Source of the DNA: Leucaena leucocephala
Taxonomy: Eukaryota > Streptophyta > Magnoliopsida > Fabales > Fabaceae
Length of the DNA: 64,000 nucleotides
Direction of reading: 5' to 3'
Assembly: GCA_037074615.1 (NCBI GenBank)
Contig: CM073519.1
Span: forward strand, 24,139,001 to 24,203,000
Below, one piece after another: positions 36,201-47,860 of this stretch (the stretch's first letter is position 1; each line of letters starts with the position of its first letter). A program made the position numbers and the translations under genes. The notes under the pieces were generated by a model. That model had not been told where the DNA came from, ran no database searches, and worked only from the letters and a program-made list of their open reading frames with translations.

Positions 36201-36368
36201 TATGCTTTCATTTTCTACCATAGGACTTTTTGAACTTTTCATTTTAGTCCCTTACTTCCTTCAAAACTTATATAACTTTTATTACTCTTTCTGATCATTG
36301 TCATAATCCTTTCCAAACCTCTTTCAACTATTAGTATTATACAGATAGGGAAAAATTCGGATATAACA
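33252..36368 (-). mobile_element. LTR (3.12 kb) shared by two consecutive units
   Basis: Starts TGAAACATAC, ends GGATATAACA. The TATA box is at 35130-35137 (minus). A primer site adjoins its left end and a purine tract its right end. It therefore acts as the 5' LTR of the unit to the left and the 3' LTR of the unit to the right. This tandem form usually comes from recombination between LTRs, not from two insertions. Confidence 0.85.
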
Positions 36369-38754
36369 TTTTTACCCGTTAAAATAAATTTCATCCTCAA
36401 AATTTACTCAGCACCTTAGTTAATAATCTTGGATAGATATTCTTTCCTGACTTTTTGACTAAGGATTGGGGTAATTACCTCTTATCTTATATCTTGATAT
36501 ATTTAGCGAAGTGCTTTTCATGTCCGCAGATCCTCATATCTTTACTATGATCATTCTTCTGTTCTGAATCAACTCAATCAGAGTTGAACACTACCTCATT
36601 CTGTTACTTGCTTACTTGCTTTGCATCCATTTGCATATGGACTTCTTACTACACTGGACTTGGCAATGGTATCCATTTCTTTCATATCAAACTCTTTCAT
36701 ATATTGCTATATTCTAGAATTTCTGTAATTACTCTTCATACTTCTTAGTACAATCACTTATTACTCATCTGAGTATCTAGCGAAATTCTTTAAACATCCA
36801 TAAAACTTCATCTCTTATTTTTGTATCATCATATTTCTGTTCTGCCTATCATCTTTAATATCTCATCTTAATACAGAGAGAGGACTTATGTCTTTATTTT
36901 TTCTTTCTTTACTTTACTCCTAGATAGGAGTATATAGGAGCATATAGGAGCACATACTCTAACATGCATAATGCTTGGCCAACATATTGTAGGACTACAT
37001 ACCTGCCCATGAATACAAAGCTCTAATATCGGAGCTCCAGCATTCCTTTCTTTAATATGCATAACTCTAACACGTGGAGCTTGCATTGTTCTATCTCATT
37101 ATGTATCATATTACATATCTCTCATAACGTATCTCATTACATACTTTCATAGGATATCTCATTACATATCTTTCATACTGTATCAAGGCATGTCTTACCT
37201 TCTCATAATGTATTCTTAAACACAATACGTCAAGCATTTTCTTTAACTGAGAACTTTGCTAGCTTTTAAGAAAATTCTTTTAAATATTTCTTTTCAAATC
37301 CATTTCATTTGGACTTGACATAATGGTTCTAGTCTCTTATTGTTCATAACCCTTTCTAACTTTTCATAGCTCTTTCCATCATTTTACATAACTCTGTGCA
37401 TATATGCCAATTTCTATGGCATTTTCACCTTTTTCTATGACTTCCCAAGGGGTCACCCATCATTGGGCTACTCTTGCCTGAGCATGCTTAATTGAAATAT
37501 ACAGATAAAAATCTGAAGCACTGGTGCTCACAAGCTCCAACCCTGGTACTTTACAAGCTTAGACCATTCTTATAATATCTCTCTTGGGTGTATCTATCCT
37601 TCTATTCTCTTTATTCTCATCTAGAGGATCTATTCGTATTATTCTTATTCTCTGTAATCTCATCGTAAGGATATCTTTATTCTCATTTGACCACTTCTCA
37701 TATCTTATGAAATATTCTCATAAATCCTTGGTACTTAGGATTAATATTTTAACTTTAATCACTTAGTTCCTGTTGCGTGTAGGACGATTTTGAGTTCAGT
37801 CCCTGATAGTAATAAGGCTATATGAAATTAACATCATGGGTACTCTCTCTGTTATGAGTTAACCAACTTGTGAAGCTTCTCTACCTTAACCTTCTCCTTG
37901 GTATTCATCCTTCCAAAGAAATACTGTACTTATGGTTCAATACTTTCTTTCTCTAGGCTAGGTCTACTGTGACCCTCGGGATCTACTGCAATCAACTGTA
38001 AGCCTCTTTATGATCTAATTGTGACCCTAGAATGCTATTCTCTTTGAGCCATACTATGATCTAACTATAATCCTCCATATTCTACTACGATTCTGTTGTA
38101 CTGTATTCTCATCTCTAGAAGAATGACCAACAGACAAGGTTACAAGGTTAGTCACTTCCACATAGTTGTTAACTCAATAGATAATTCCCCAAAAAATGAT
38201 CACAAAAGCCAATGTTATCTATAAGAACTTCACTCATTTCCTCTATCACTCAGGAATTGCTCCTATCATTCTCATCTTTTATAACTTTACTACATTTAGC
38301 ATTGCAGAGAGCTACACAAGCTCTACCATGCACATATCTATTATCATCTATTCATATCATCTGAGAGACATTACTCTATATGGGCTATACTGTCCATTCT
38401 CTTGACTTTATTTTAAAAGTAATCTTACTCTATCGCAAGAGTAATCTAGCTCTATTACAAAAGTGTTAACTTATAGTATATAGGGATTGCTCCTTCTTCG
38501 AGCTGCATCATCTTTCATAAATGCTTCTTATTTCATTTTATATCATATCATTCATGTATCTTATCCCTACTAAAGGGATATGTCTTAAGTATTATAATTA
38601 TTTATCTATAAATTCACTATTAATCCTGATCTTTATTCTCCTTCTCTATCTAATTGACTATCATTGTTTGATCATAAATTCCCATTCTATTCTTTGAGAA
38701 TTAACTGGCTAACTATATTGTTTATCACTTTGCTATTGTTTTTCTATTGCTTTA
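36369..38754 (-). mobile_element. Internal region, 3' half, interrupted at 38754
   Basis: Begins with a decayed purine tract (minus TTTTAACGGGTAAAAA). It contains the short repeats also seen at 25850 and 26125, the 5S-like block and the GGATCTACT phrases. It stops at CTATTGCTTTA where the complete element is inserted and continues at 61356. Open frames 36886-37086 and 38196-38405 are shadows. Confidence 0.7.
37440..37530 (-). pseudogene. 5S rRNA-like sequence inside the retroelement
   Basis: The minus strand shows the end block GATGGGTGACCCCTTGGGA then AGT, differing by only a couple of bases from plant 5S rRNA box C. Before it lies the box A-like AATTAAGCATGCTCAGGC then AAGAGTA, with GAGCACCAGTGC upstream at 5S-like distance. 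The middle part is diverged. It is located in the retroelement's 3' internal half, transcribed in the element's sense. Confidence 0.72.
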
Positions 38755-41700
38755 TGTCATATCCTTAATTCCAACCTCAGTTATACTCAATTGGAACCCA
38801 TCTATACCAATTACATAACCTTTAGCATCAAAAGGATGTATTTTCAAAAGTTGGTCTCTTGGGTACTGTTCATGCTACTGTTCATTTGGTAATTCCAGAA
38901 CATGTACCCATCTTTGGAAAATCATAATTAAATGTAGAAAAATTAAAATCAGGTGGTTCTAATTTCTAATGAAATCCCTTTCATATATCTTTGAAGGAAA
39001 AATGTAAAACTGAGATTCCATTGTCTCAATGAAATCAGTTTATTCGTTGAAATTCACTGTTCAATTGGTAAAATCTAGAAGTTCCTGTTTTCTTGCCTTA
39101 ATGTCAAAAATTAATTTCTCTTTGGTTACTTATCCAAAAGAAACGTGTTACCTATGGATTTGAATCTCTAGGCGTGTATTTTAAGTCCACAAAATTTCAA
39201 AGAAGAATTCGTTCATTTGGTATATACAATCCATGTGTGAATGCCGCTGTCTCTAACTGCTCACTTTATCTCAATTCTAGAACTCACGTCCAACTTAGAA
39301 AAATCATGATAAATTGAATTCTTACCTAATTAAGGCGTTCTTGGTGTTCATTTAAACCTATGTATATTAAATATAAACATACCAACTTTCAAGTTCAAAC
39401 TTGTTGATTAAGGCATCTTAAACATCTTCACACAATCACGGCCTTAGACCACCAACACATGAACATTCAATTTACACTCCAGCATGTGCTTCCATAATGT
39501 CAAGCAACTAATTTAACTTATTCTACAAGTTCAACCATCTATGCTTACTCTCTTTCCTTGAGAAATTCCATCACCTAAAACATGACTATGCATATGGGAG
39601 GAATGAGATTTCATGGAAATCCCAATAGCATGTTACATAAACCATAATATCATGCATGATTAATTGGATGCTTAACATGTTATCATGAGGTGGTAACTAC
39701 TTTATAATGGTACATAAGCAAACTATAACATGCATATTGTCATGACATAACTTGCAAGGAGTTGCAATCATTCATAACTCATCATTAACATGATGACATA
39801 TTCTCATGCTCAACCAAACACCATAACCAACAAGCAAACAAACAATTAAGCATGCATGAAACTATAGTTAGGTATTCTTGCTACCTCTTAGGTATCCTTG
39901 TCAAGATCTTCTTGAGATGATTTCCTTCCTTCACAAAATGTCAAAACCTCACCATTACAAAGTAATATCAAGTTACAACTCAACTTGAAACAAATTCCAA
40001 TAATAGGTTTTCACTAACCTCCTTTCTTTCTCTATTTTATGTTTCATTCTTCGACCTTTACAAAATAAATTCTCATAGTTCACCTCCACATAATTTTTCA
40101 TTTAGAATCAAAATATAAAACTAGAATTTCCAAAATCAAATCATACCACATGCTACAGTACCAAACCAAAGCAACCCTCTTGTTTTCCAAAAACTCACAT
40201 TTTGATTCTAGTGCTTCCAATACTTGTTCTCCTACTTTAACCCCACACAATTTTTCATTTTAAACTCATTGGAAGCATCAAAATCATGAAATTCCATCAT
40301 ATGAACAGTGTCACGTACAGTAGCATCCATAAACACAAACTTCCATTTACTTGCATACATGAATTTCCAAGCTTATACCACTTGATTCTAGCTTGTTTAA
40401 GCTTGTATAAACTATCCATAACATAAAACTCATATTCTAACCATATATGGACAGCACCTCCAGCAAAAACCAAAAGGTAAATAGGTTACAAAACCCCTTA
40501 AAATCAAGAGCTAGCTTGCTAGAATAAAGCTCAAGATCAAGGGAGATGATTACCTTGCTTTGTGCTCCAAGTTGTGTGCTTCTTTCTTGGTTGAATGGAA
40601 ATTTTACAAGAGTTTCCCCATGGTTCCCAAATCTGCCAAAAGTGGTTTGAAATGAGGGTTATTTATAGAAAAATTTGGATGGAAATGGATGGCCAAGATT
40701 GATTTAGTTACTATTTGATCTAGTGGTCCATATTCATTCTTAAACCAATCTTGCCCTAGAAGCCTTAGTATTTTCGTCATGCATGACATCAGTAGGGCCA
40801 TGTTTGGCTAGAAAAAGTTAAATATACTGATAGCAAAAATTATAGTCCAGTCCGGTATCGATCGAAGCAGTTTCACAAAAACCAGACTATTTTCTTTTCC
40901 TAATTTTTATAATATTTCAGGATATGTATTCTGTCCTGGAAACTAGTGTCTAAGTTTCTTATACCATTAACAATGTTAGACTGAGTATTTATCTGCCATC
41001 CATCCCTTGGGAAATGACCAAAATATCCTTGGTATATTTTCTTGCACTATATTAACCTTAAGGGTATAATTGTCATTTCACCCCTCTTTGTACTGCCTCA
41101 GGGCCTATACTAGCTCTAACTAATCATATTTATACTATATCCCACATTTTTAGCTATCTAGAATGACCAAAATACCCTCTATCTATCACTGTTACAATAT
41201 AGTCATCAAAGGGTATTTTCGTAATTTCATACTTTTCTTAAACACTGGCCCCTTCTACTGTTGAACTGGTATCATAGGTTTTGGCCCTCTTTGGCGTCAT
41301 CGCAGGCCTATATATGAGTTCATATGACTCATTCTATCTAGGCTTACTTACTGTTAAGTTCCATAATCGGATCATGGGTGTTCTCAAACTCCTGTCAAAA
41401 TTCACTAATATGGGGATAACTTTTCAAACAGATTTCCTTCTAGGGTTCTGTCAGATTCATGATGTCATATCCCAATTTTTAGGCTTAGAAGCCTAGTATA
41501 TAGTGTCATATCCTTACTTTTAACCTCAATTATACTTGATTAGAAGTGATTGGAACCAATTACATGATCGTTTGCTTTGAAAACATCCATTTCCAAAAGA
41601 TTTGCTCTCGGGTACTGTTCACTTTTACTGTTCATTTGGAAATTCCAGAACATGTACCCTACTTTGAAAATTCATAATTAATTGTAGAAAAATCGGAATA

Positions 41701-44146
41701 ACATGGTTCCAATTTCTAATGAAAGATATTTCACATATATTTGAGGGGAAAATATGAAACTGAGGTTTTCTTGTCCCAATGAAATCAGTTTAATCGTTAA
41801 AAATCACTGTTCATTTGGTAAAATCTGGAAGTTCCAGTTTCTTTGCTTAACTTCAAAAATTCATATCTCTTTGGTTACTTATCCAAATGAACTGTGTTAC
41901 CTATGGATTTGAATATTTAGACGTTATCTGTAAGCTCATATAATTTCATAGAAAAAATTGTTCATTTGGTATATTAAATCTTTGTGTGAACGTCACTGCC
42001 TCTCAGTACTCATTTTACTCAATTCCAGATCTTACTTCCAACTTTGGAAAATCATAACAATTCAGATACTTATCCAAATGAGGAGTTCTTGGTGTTCATT
42101 TAAATCTCTGTGTCTTAACTTTAATCAGGCCAAGTTTCATATTAAAACTCGTTGAATTAGATTCCAAAAACATTGTCAAATCACCACGGCCTCAAAACAG
42201 GACTAGAGAAACATACACCATACATACTAGCATATCATCCCATAATGTCATGTAAGTCATGTAGCTTATTATACAAACTTATTCATCAACATTTACTCTC
42301 CTCCCTTGAAAAGATCCATCACCTAAAACATAGTTATGCATGTGGAAGGAATGAGATTTCATGGAAGTCCCAATAGCAAGTTACACAAGCTATAATATCA
42401 TGCATGGATAATTGTATGCTTAACATGTTATCATGAGATGGGAGCTACTTCATAATAGTACATAAGCAAACTCTAACATGCATATTGTCATGACATAACT
42501 TGCAAGGAGTTGCAATCATTCATACTTCATCATAACATGATGACATAAGCTCAAGCTCAACCAAACACCATAATCAACAAGCAAGCAAAACAATTAAACA
42601 AACATGAGTTATAGTTAGGTATCCTTGCTACCTCTTAGCTATCTTGGTCAAGACCTTCTTGAAGTGCTTTCCTTCCTTCACAAATGTCAAAACCTAGCCA
42701 TCACAACATAATATCAAGTTACAACTCAACTTGAAACCAAATCCAAGACTAGGTTTTTACTAGCTCCCTTTCTTTCTCTAATTTATCTTTCCTACTTCCA
42801 CCTTTCCAAAATAAATTCTCATGGTTCATTTCCACATAATTTTTCATGTAGAATCCAGATATGAAATTAGAATTTCCAAAATCAAAACATATCAATTGCT
42901 ACAGTGACAAACCGAAATACATGCTCTTGTTTTCCAAAAATTCTCATTTTGATTCCAATGCTTCCAATACTTGTTCTCCTACTTTATCCCCACACAACTT
43001 TCCATTTTAAACTCATTGGAAGCATCAAAATCATGAAATTCCATCATATGAACAGTACCACATACAGTACCAGCAAGAACACAAAACCCTAAATCCAAAC
43101 ATACTTGAATTCCCAAGCTTGTACCACTTGATTCTAGCTTGTTTAAGCTTGTCTAAACTATCCATAACATAAAACTCATATTTTAACCATATCTGATTAG
43201 CACTTCCAGCAGCAACCATAAGGGAAATATAGCATGAAAACCCCTTAAAACAATGAGCTAACTTGCTAGAACAAAGCTCAAGATCAAGGGAAATTATTAC
43301 CTTGCTTGTTACTTCACTTTGGTTGCTTCTTTCTTGGTTGAATGGAAATTTTGCAAGAGTTCCCCTATGGTTCACCATGCATGCCAAAGTGATCTGAATA
43401 GGGGGTATTTATAGAGAAATTTGGGTTGAAATGGATGGCCAAGATTGATTTGGTTACTATTTGATCTAAAGGCTCACATTGATTTAGTTATGATTTTTCG
43501 AAGTCAGGTCACTCCGCTGGAATTTACACAGTGAACAGTTCTCGCTGGGAGTAAAATTCCAGATTGTATGATTTGACTTCAATGGCCCTAGAAGTGGTTT
43601 CAAATGCTACTGAATGGTCCCTAAGATGTAAGAAAAGGAGGATGTTATACATGACATCTGATGTCATGGGGCACACCTTCCTATAAATTTTCCACTTATA
43701 CCTAAGGTCCATGAGATCATATAAAATTTCAGATAACTTATAGACTATTAGATAAATATCCACTATCTGGGACCCTAATAAATTTTCTGTATTATGCTAG
43801 ATTAATCAACATAACTTTCTCTATTTACTAATGAAATGTGGGATTGGAATACTTCCAAGAAGTTTTAAGCCTTTTCTAGATGAACTTTTCCATAATTAAA
43901 TTTAGGTCATTGACTTTTTGCTTAATTATATTTAGGTCCCTAAACTTTTAGAAATTACTAGTTTTGTCCCAACTTTTATTTCTACTTTAAATGTTGGCCT
44001 CCAACCTTTTCTAATTTTCGTTTAAGTCCATTTGTTCCTTCAATACTCATTTAACCATTATTATTTCTTCTGATTAACGTCATAATCATTTCCAAACCTC
44101 TTTCTACTATCAGTATTATACAGATAGGGAAAATTAGGATATGACA
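38755..44146 (-). mobile_element. 3' LTR of the complete element, with a nested composite
   Basis: 3.20 kb once the insertion 41463-43649 and its duplication are removed. The TATA box is at 40660-40667 (minus). A donor-like GTAATC follows in sense near 40550. It is very close by eye to the second copy in 29873-31258. Confidence 0.85.
41463..43649. mobile_element. Composite insertion: two opposed LTR pieces between one pair of duplications
   Basis: Flanked by CATGA (41458-41462 and 43650-43654). The first 41 bases (TGTCATATCCC...) are an LTR start in plus sense. At 41504 a second terminus, TGTCATATCCTTAC, begins a minus-sense LTR that runs through a TATA box (43406-43413) to about 43480. There it switches to the last 165 bases of a plus-sense LTR ending GGATGTTATA. 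The simplest reading is a plus LTR that received a minus LTR and then lost most of its own body and the inner LTR's far end. Frames 43031-43387 and 43524-43763 are rejected. Confidence 0.75.
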
Positions 44147-44163
44147 TTTCTACCCCCTTAAAA
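44147..44163 (-). other. Polypurine tract of the complete element
   Basis: The minus strand reads TTTTAAGGGGGTAGAAA directly before the 3' LTR. It is the cleanest copy in the window, preceded in sense by CAAGGACGAAATTTA. Confidence 0.8.
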
Positions 44164-47100
44164 TAAATTTCGTCCTTGAAATTTACTTGGCACCTTAGAT
44201 AAATATACTTGTCTTCTTTATGATTAAGGATTGGGGTATGTATCTCTTATCTTCTATCTTACATCTTAGTGGAATACCTTTCATGTCTGCAGATCTGTAT
44301 ATCATTATTGTATTAATTATTCTATTCTAAATCAACTCAATCAGAGTTGAACGCTTCCTCATTCTGTTACTTGCTTACTTGGTTTGCATTTGTTTGCATG
44401 TCTATTTCTTGAATATTGCTATATTCTGGAGTTTCTGCCAACTCCTCGTCATACCTATAACACGCATCCCTTATTATTTCTCTAAGTATCTAGCAGAAAT
44501 TTTCTTAATATCCACACAACTTCATTTCTCATTTTTGTACCACTGTACTTCTTTTCTTGTTATCATATTTAATTACTTGTCACAATGCAAAAAGAGGACT
44601 TATGTCATTATTCTTTCTTTCTTGACTTTACTACTAGATAAGAGCACATAGGAGCACATACTCTAACATGCATAATGCCTAGCCAACATATTGCAGGACT
44701 ACATATTTGCTCATGAATGCAAAGCTCTAGCATCGGAGCTCAAGCATTATTTCTCTTAATATGTATAGCTCTAACACTTAGAGCTTGCATAGCTCTAAAA
44801 TTCGAAGCTTTAGCATATTTTACAAATATAACATAATGCCTGGCATTTCATATAAGGAGTGAAAGCTCTCGCTTGCTACTTCATTTGAGATATAGTACTT
44901 AAACATCTTATCCCTTTCCAAAAAGGGAGCCTCTCTATCTGTTTACAAAGCTAGCTATAGAGCCACTTCATATTGTACTTCTCAATACATATTTCTCATT
45001 ATGTATCATATCACATATTTCTAATAACATATCTCACTACATACTTTTCATAGCATACCTCATTATGTCATATCCTAATTTTTATGTATCTGTATAGTAC
45101 TGATAGTGGAAAGAGGTTTGAAAGCATTATGACAAAGATCAGAAGAAAAGATAAAGGTTAAATGAGTCTTGAAGAAAGAGAAGGATTAAAACAAAAATTA
45201 GAAAAGGTTGAAGGCAAAAAGTGAAGGTAGAAACAAAAGTTAGGCCCTTAAGTGTAATTTTAAAAAGTGAAGGGACTTAAATGTAAATGGCTAAAAGTTC
45301 AGGGGCCAAAGTGTAATTATTCAAAAGTTTAGGGACCTAAATATAAATATGAGAAAGTTGACCTGAAACAGGCCAAAAATGCCCAGAATCAGATTAGACT
45401 CAAATTTTACCAGTAGATAGACAAAGTGATTCCGGTCAGTTTAAGGAGTTATAGAATTTCGATTTGAGGTCCCGATTAATTTATATAAATTTCTAAAGTC
45501 AATAAGAATTATTGCAGTATTTTTCAGACATCAAAATCGGATAAAACTTTACAGGAAATTCCTATATTTAATGTAAGAATTTATAAAATTGACAGAGTCA
45601 GAAAAGGAATCCTGTAGAATTCTTATGGGATTTTACAGTGAAATAAAATACCTGATAAATAGGATCGAGAGAGATGTCTTGGGATTTGTGCCATAAAGGG
45701 CATAAAGGCAATAAGCCCAAACTAAGGTCCAAATGGCATCATAGTAAGCCCAATATGATGACTAGACAGTTAAGTGGGCTAGAGTCCAGAGAAGTCCAGG
45801 AAAAGTGCGAAATTACGAAAATGCCCCTACATGCCTCTATTATACTAGTGATGGATGGAGTGCATTTTGGTCATTTTGGACAGGCCAAAAATGTGACATA
45901 TAGTATAAATATGATTAGTTAGAGCCAGTATATGCTCTGAGGCAGTGCAAAGAGGGGTAAAAAGATTATGCCATTAGGGTTAGTATAGTGCAAGAAAGGA
46001 CACCAAAGGTATTTTGGTCATTTCCTAAGGGATAGATGACAGATAAATATTCAGTATATCATTGTCAATGGTATGAGAAGCCTAGACATTGATGTCAAGG
46101 ATAGAATACATATCCTAGTATATTATAAAAAATTAGGAACAGAAAGCAGTCTGGTTGTTGTGAAACTGCTCCGATCGGTATTGGATTAGACTAGAATTTT
46201 TCCAGAATCTTCCCCCCAATGGAATTTTGCCACATACCCCCATGAGGTGTCCCTTGAGCTGTCCCACATGAAGTCATAATTATTCTTTTGTGAAAAAGGA
46301 AAATGCAAGATTAAATGTGGGCTATTAGATCAAATAGTGTACAAACTAATCTTGGCCATTGATTTCCACCAAGATTTTTCTATAAATATCCCCCTCATTT
46401 CTGCATCAAAACTGTAGCTTGTCAACCCTTGGGGAAACTCTTGTAAAATGAAAACTCAAGCCAAGACAAAGAAGATTAAAGGTTCCAAAGTTCAAGCAAG
46501 CTAGAGATTAAAGGTAAGCAATCTATCCTAGCTTATTTTCCTTTGATTTGGGATCTTGAACTGAGGGTTTTCATGGGGAAAAGTTGAGTTTTCTCTAAGT
46601 TGTTATGCTGCCCAAAAACCTTAAATGAAAGGGGTGTTGGAAATCGTGCCCTAGGGGCCAATCATTGTCTTATGAACATTATTGATTTATGAATTTATTA
46701 ATTGAGTTATCATATTATTTGCATGTTTACTATGATGACTATCCTTGAATAATTCATGATATTATCCTAAATGTCCCTGGTCGATCATCTATGTGGGAGC
46801 ACAGATGAAATAAGACCAGTATGACTTTGAAGATGTATAGAGATATAAATCAAAGTCATAAGCACATGTAAGAGTACAAGGTGTTGGACCGACCCGCTAT
46901 GAGAGAACTGCATGGGTAACGTCATAAGCTTCTCTCATATACAAACCATGTCAATATGCCCTTTGACCTGAGATCATCATGGATTCCTACATGACAAAAC
47001 GCTCAGCTTTGACCTAGTCAAAAGTCACTTTTGACCGAGTGATCATAAAGACTATGTTTGGGCTTAGTGGTTTTTCATGCGGAGGAATGTGAATGGTCAA

Positions 47101-47512
47101 GATGGAATTTGTCCCTCACATTCGTGGAGAGATATTACTGGGCCCCTCGATGAGTGAGTCTGAGAAATGTATGGCCATACTGTAATGGAAAGGTAGTTCC
47201 ATTTCTATAGTCAGACTACTCAGGGATCGAGAAAGTAACGGTCAGGAATAGGAGGATGACATTATCCATGCCTCATCCATGACCAAAATATCGCGTGACA
47301 GAAGGGACATGATATGGTTGTATAAAAGGTTACATCGTTTATCGATCCTCATATGATTTGGGTAGTTGTTATGTCTTGCTAGAGACCGCTTGCGACTTGT
47401 GGGCTAGTATAGCAAATGGCCCACTGCCAACTTCATATGGGCCTACAGGGTCGCACACAAAATAGCCCAACACGAGCTATGATGTCCAGATTCAATGAAA
47501 GATCCAGGTGAA

Positions 47513-47590
47513 TGTATATATATTTATTTATATTTATATTCGTATATATATAAATTCGTATATATATATATATTATATATATGAGATATA
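47513..47590. repeat. AT-rich simple sequence
   Basis: A run of TATATA and TTTATATTTATAT phrases immediately before the 91-bp repeats. It is a likely site of length variation. Confidence 0.8.
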
Positions 47591-47860
47591 TGAGATTTAA
47601 TTTATAAGGATAAATTAAATCCCTATCACGTTTGAATTTGAAATTCAAATTGATAGGATATCTCATATAAGAGATATTTATAAGATTTAATTTATAAGGA
47701 TAAATTAAATCTCTATCACGTTTGAAATTCGAAATTCAAATTGATAGGATATCTCATATAAGAGATATTTATAAGATTTAATTTATAAGGATAAATTAAA
47801 TCTCTATCACGTTTGAAATTCGAAATTTAAATTGATAGGATATCTCAAATTTGATTTATG
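47580..47860. repeat. Tandem repeat, three units of about 91 bp, in the copia-type LTR
   Basis: GAGATATTTATAAGATTTAA starts at 47671 and again at 47762, with a variant first unit from 47580 and a truncated tail. Each unit carries CTATCACGTTTGAA and an inverted repeat ATATCTC-ATATAA-GAGATAT. The units are nearly identical, so the expansion is young. Confidence 0.88.

Noticed and set aside
43031..43387. 118-codon minus-strand frame
   Set aside because: It spans the leader and TATA-proximal part of an LTR, and homologous LTRs interrupt it. Treated as chance.
47321..47328. TATAAAAG as a gene promoter
   Set aside because: It lies in the copia-type LTR with no downstream coding region, so it is read as the LTR's own promoter.
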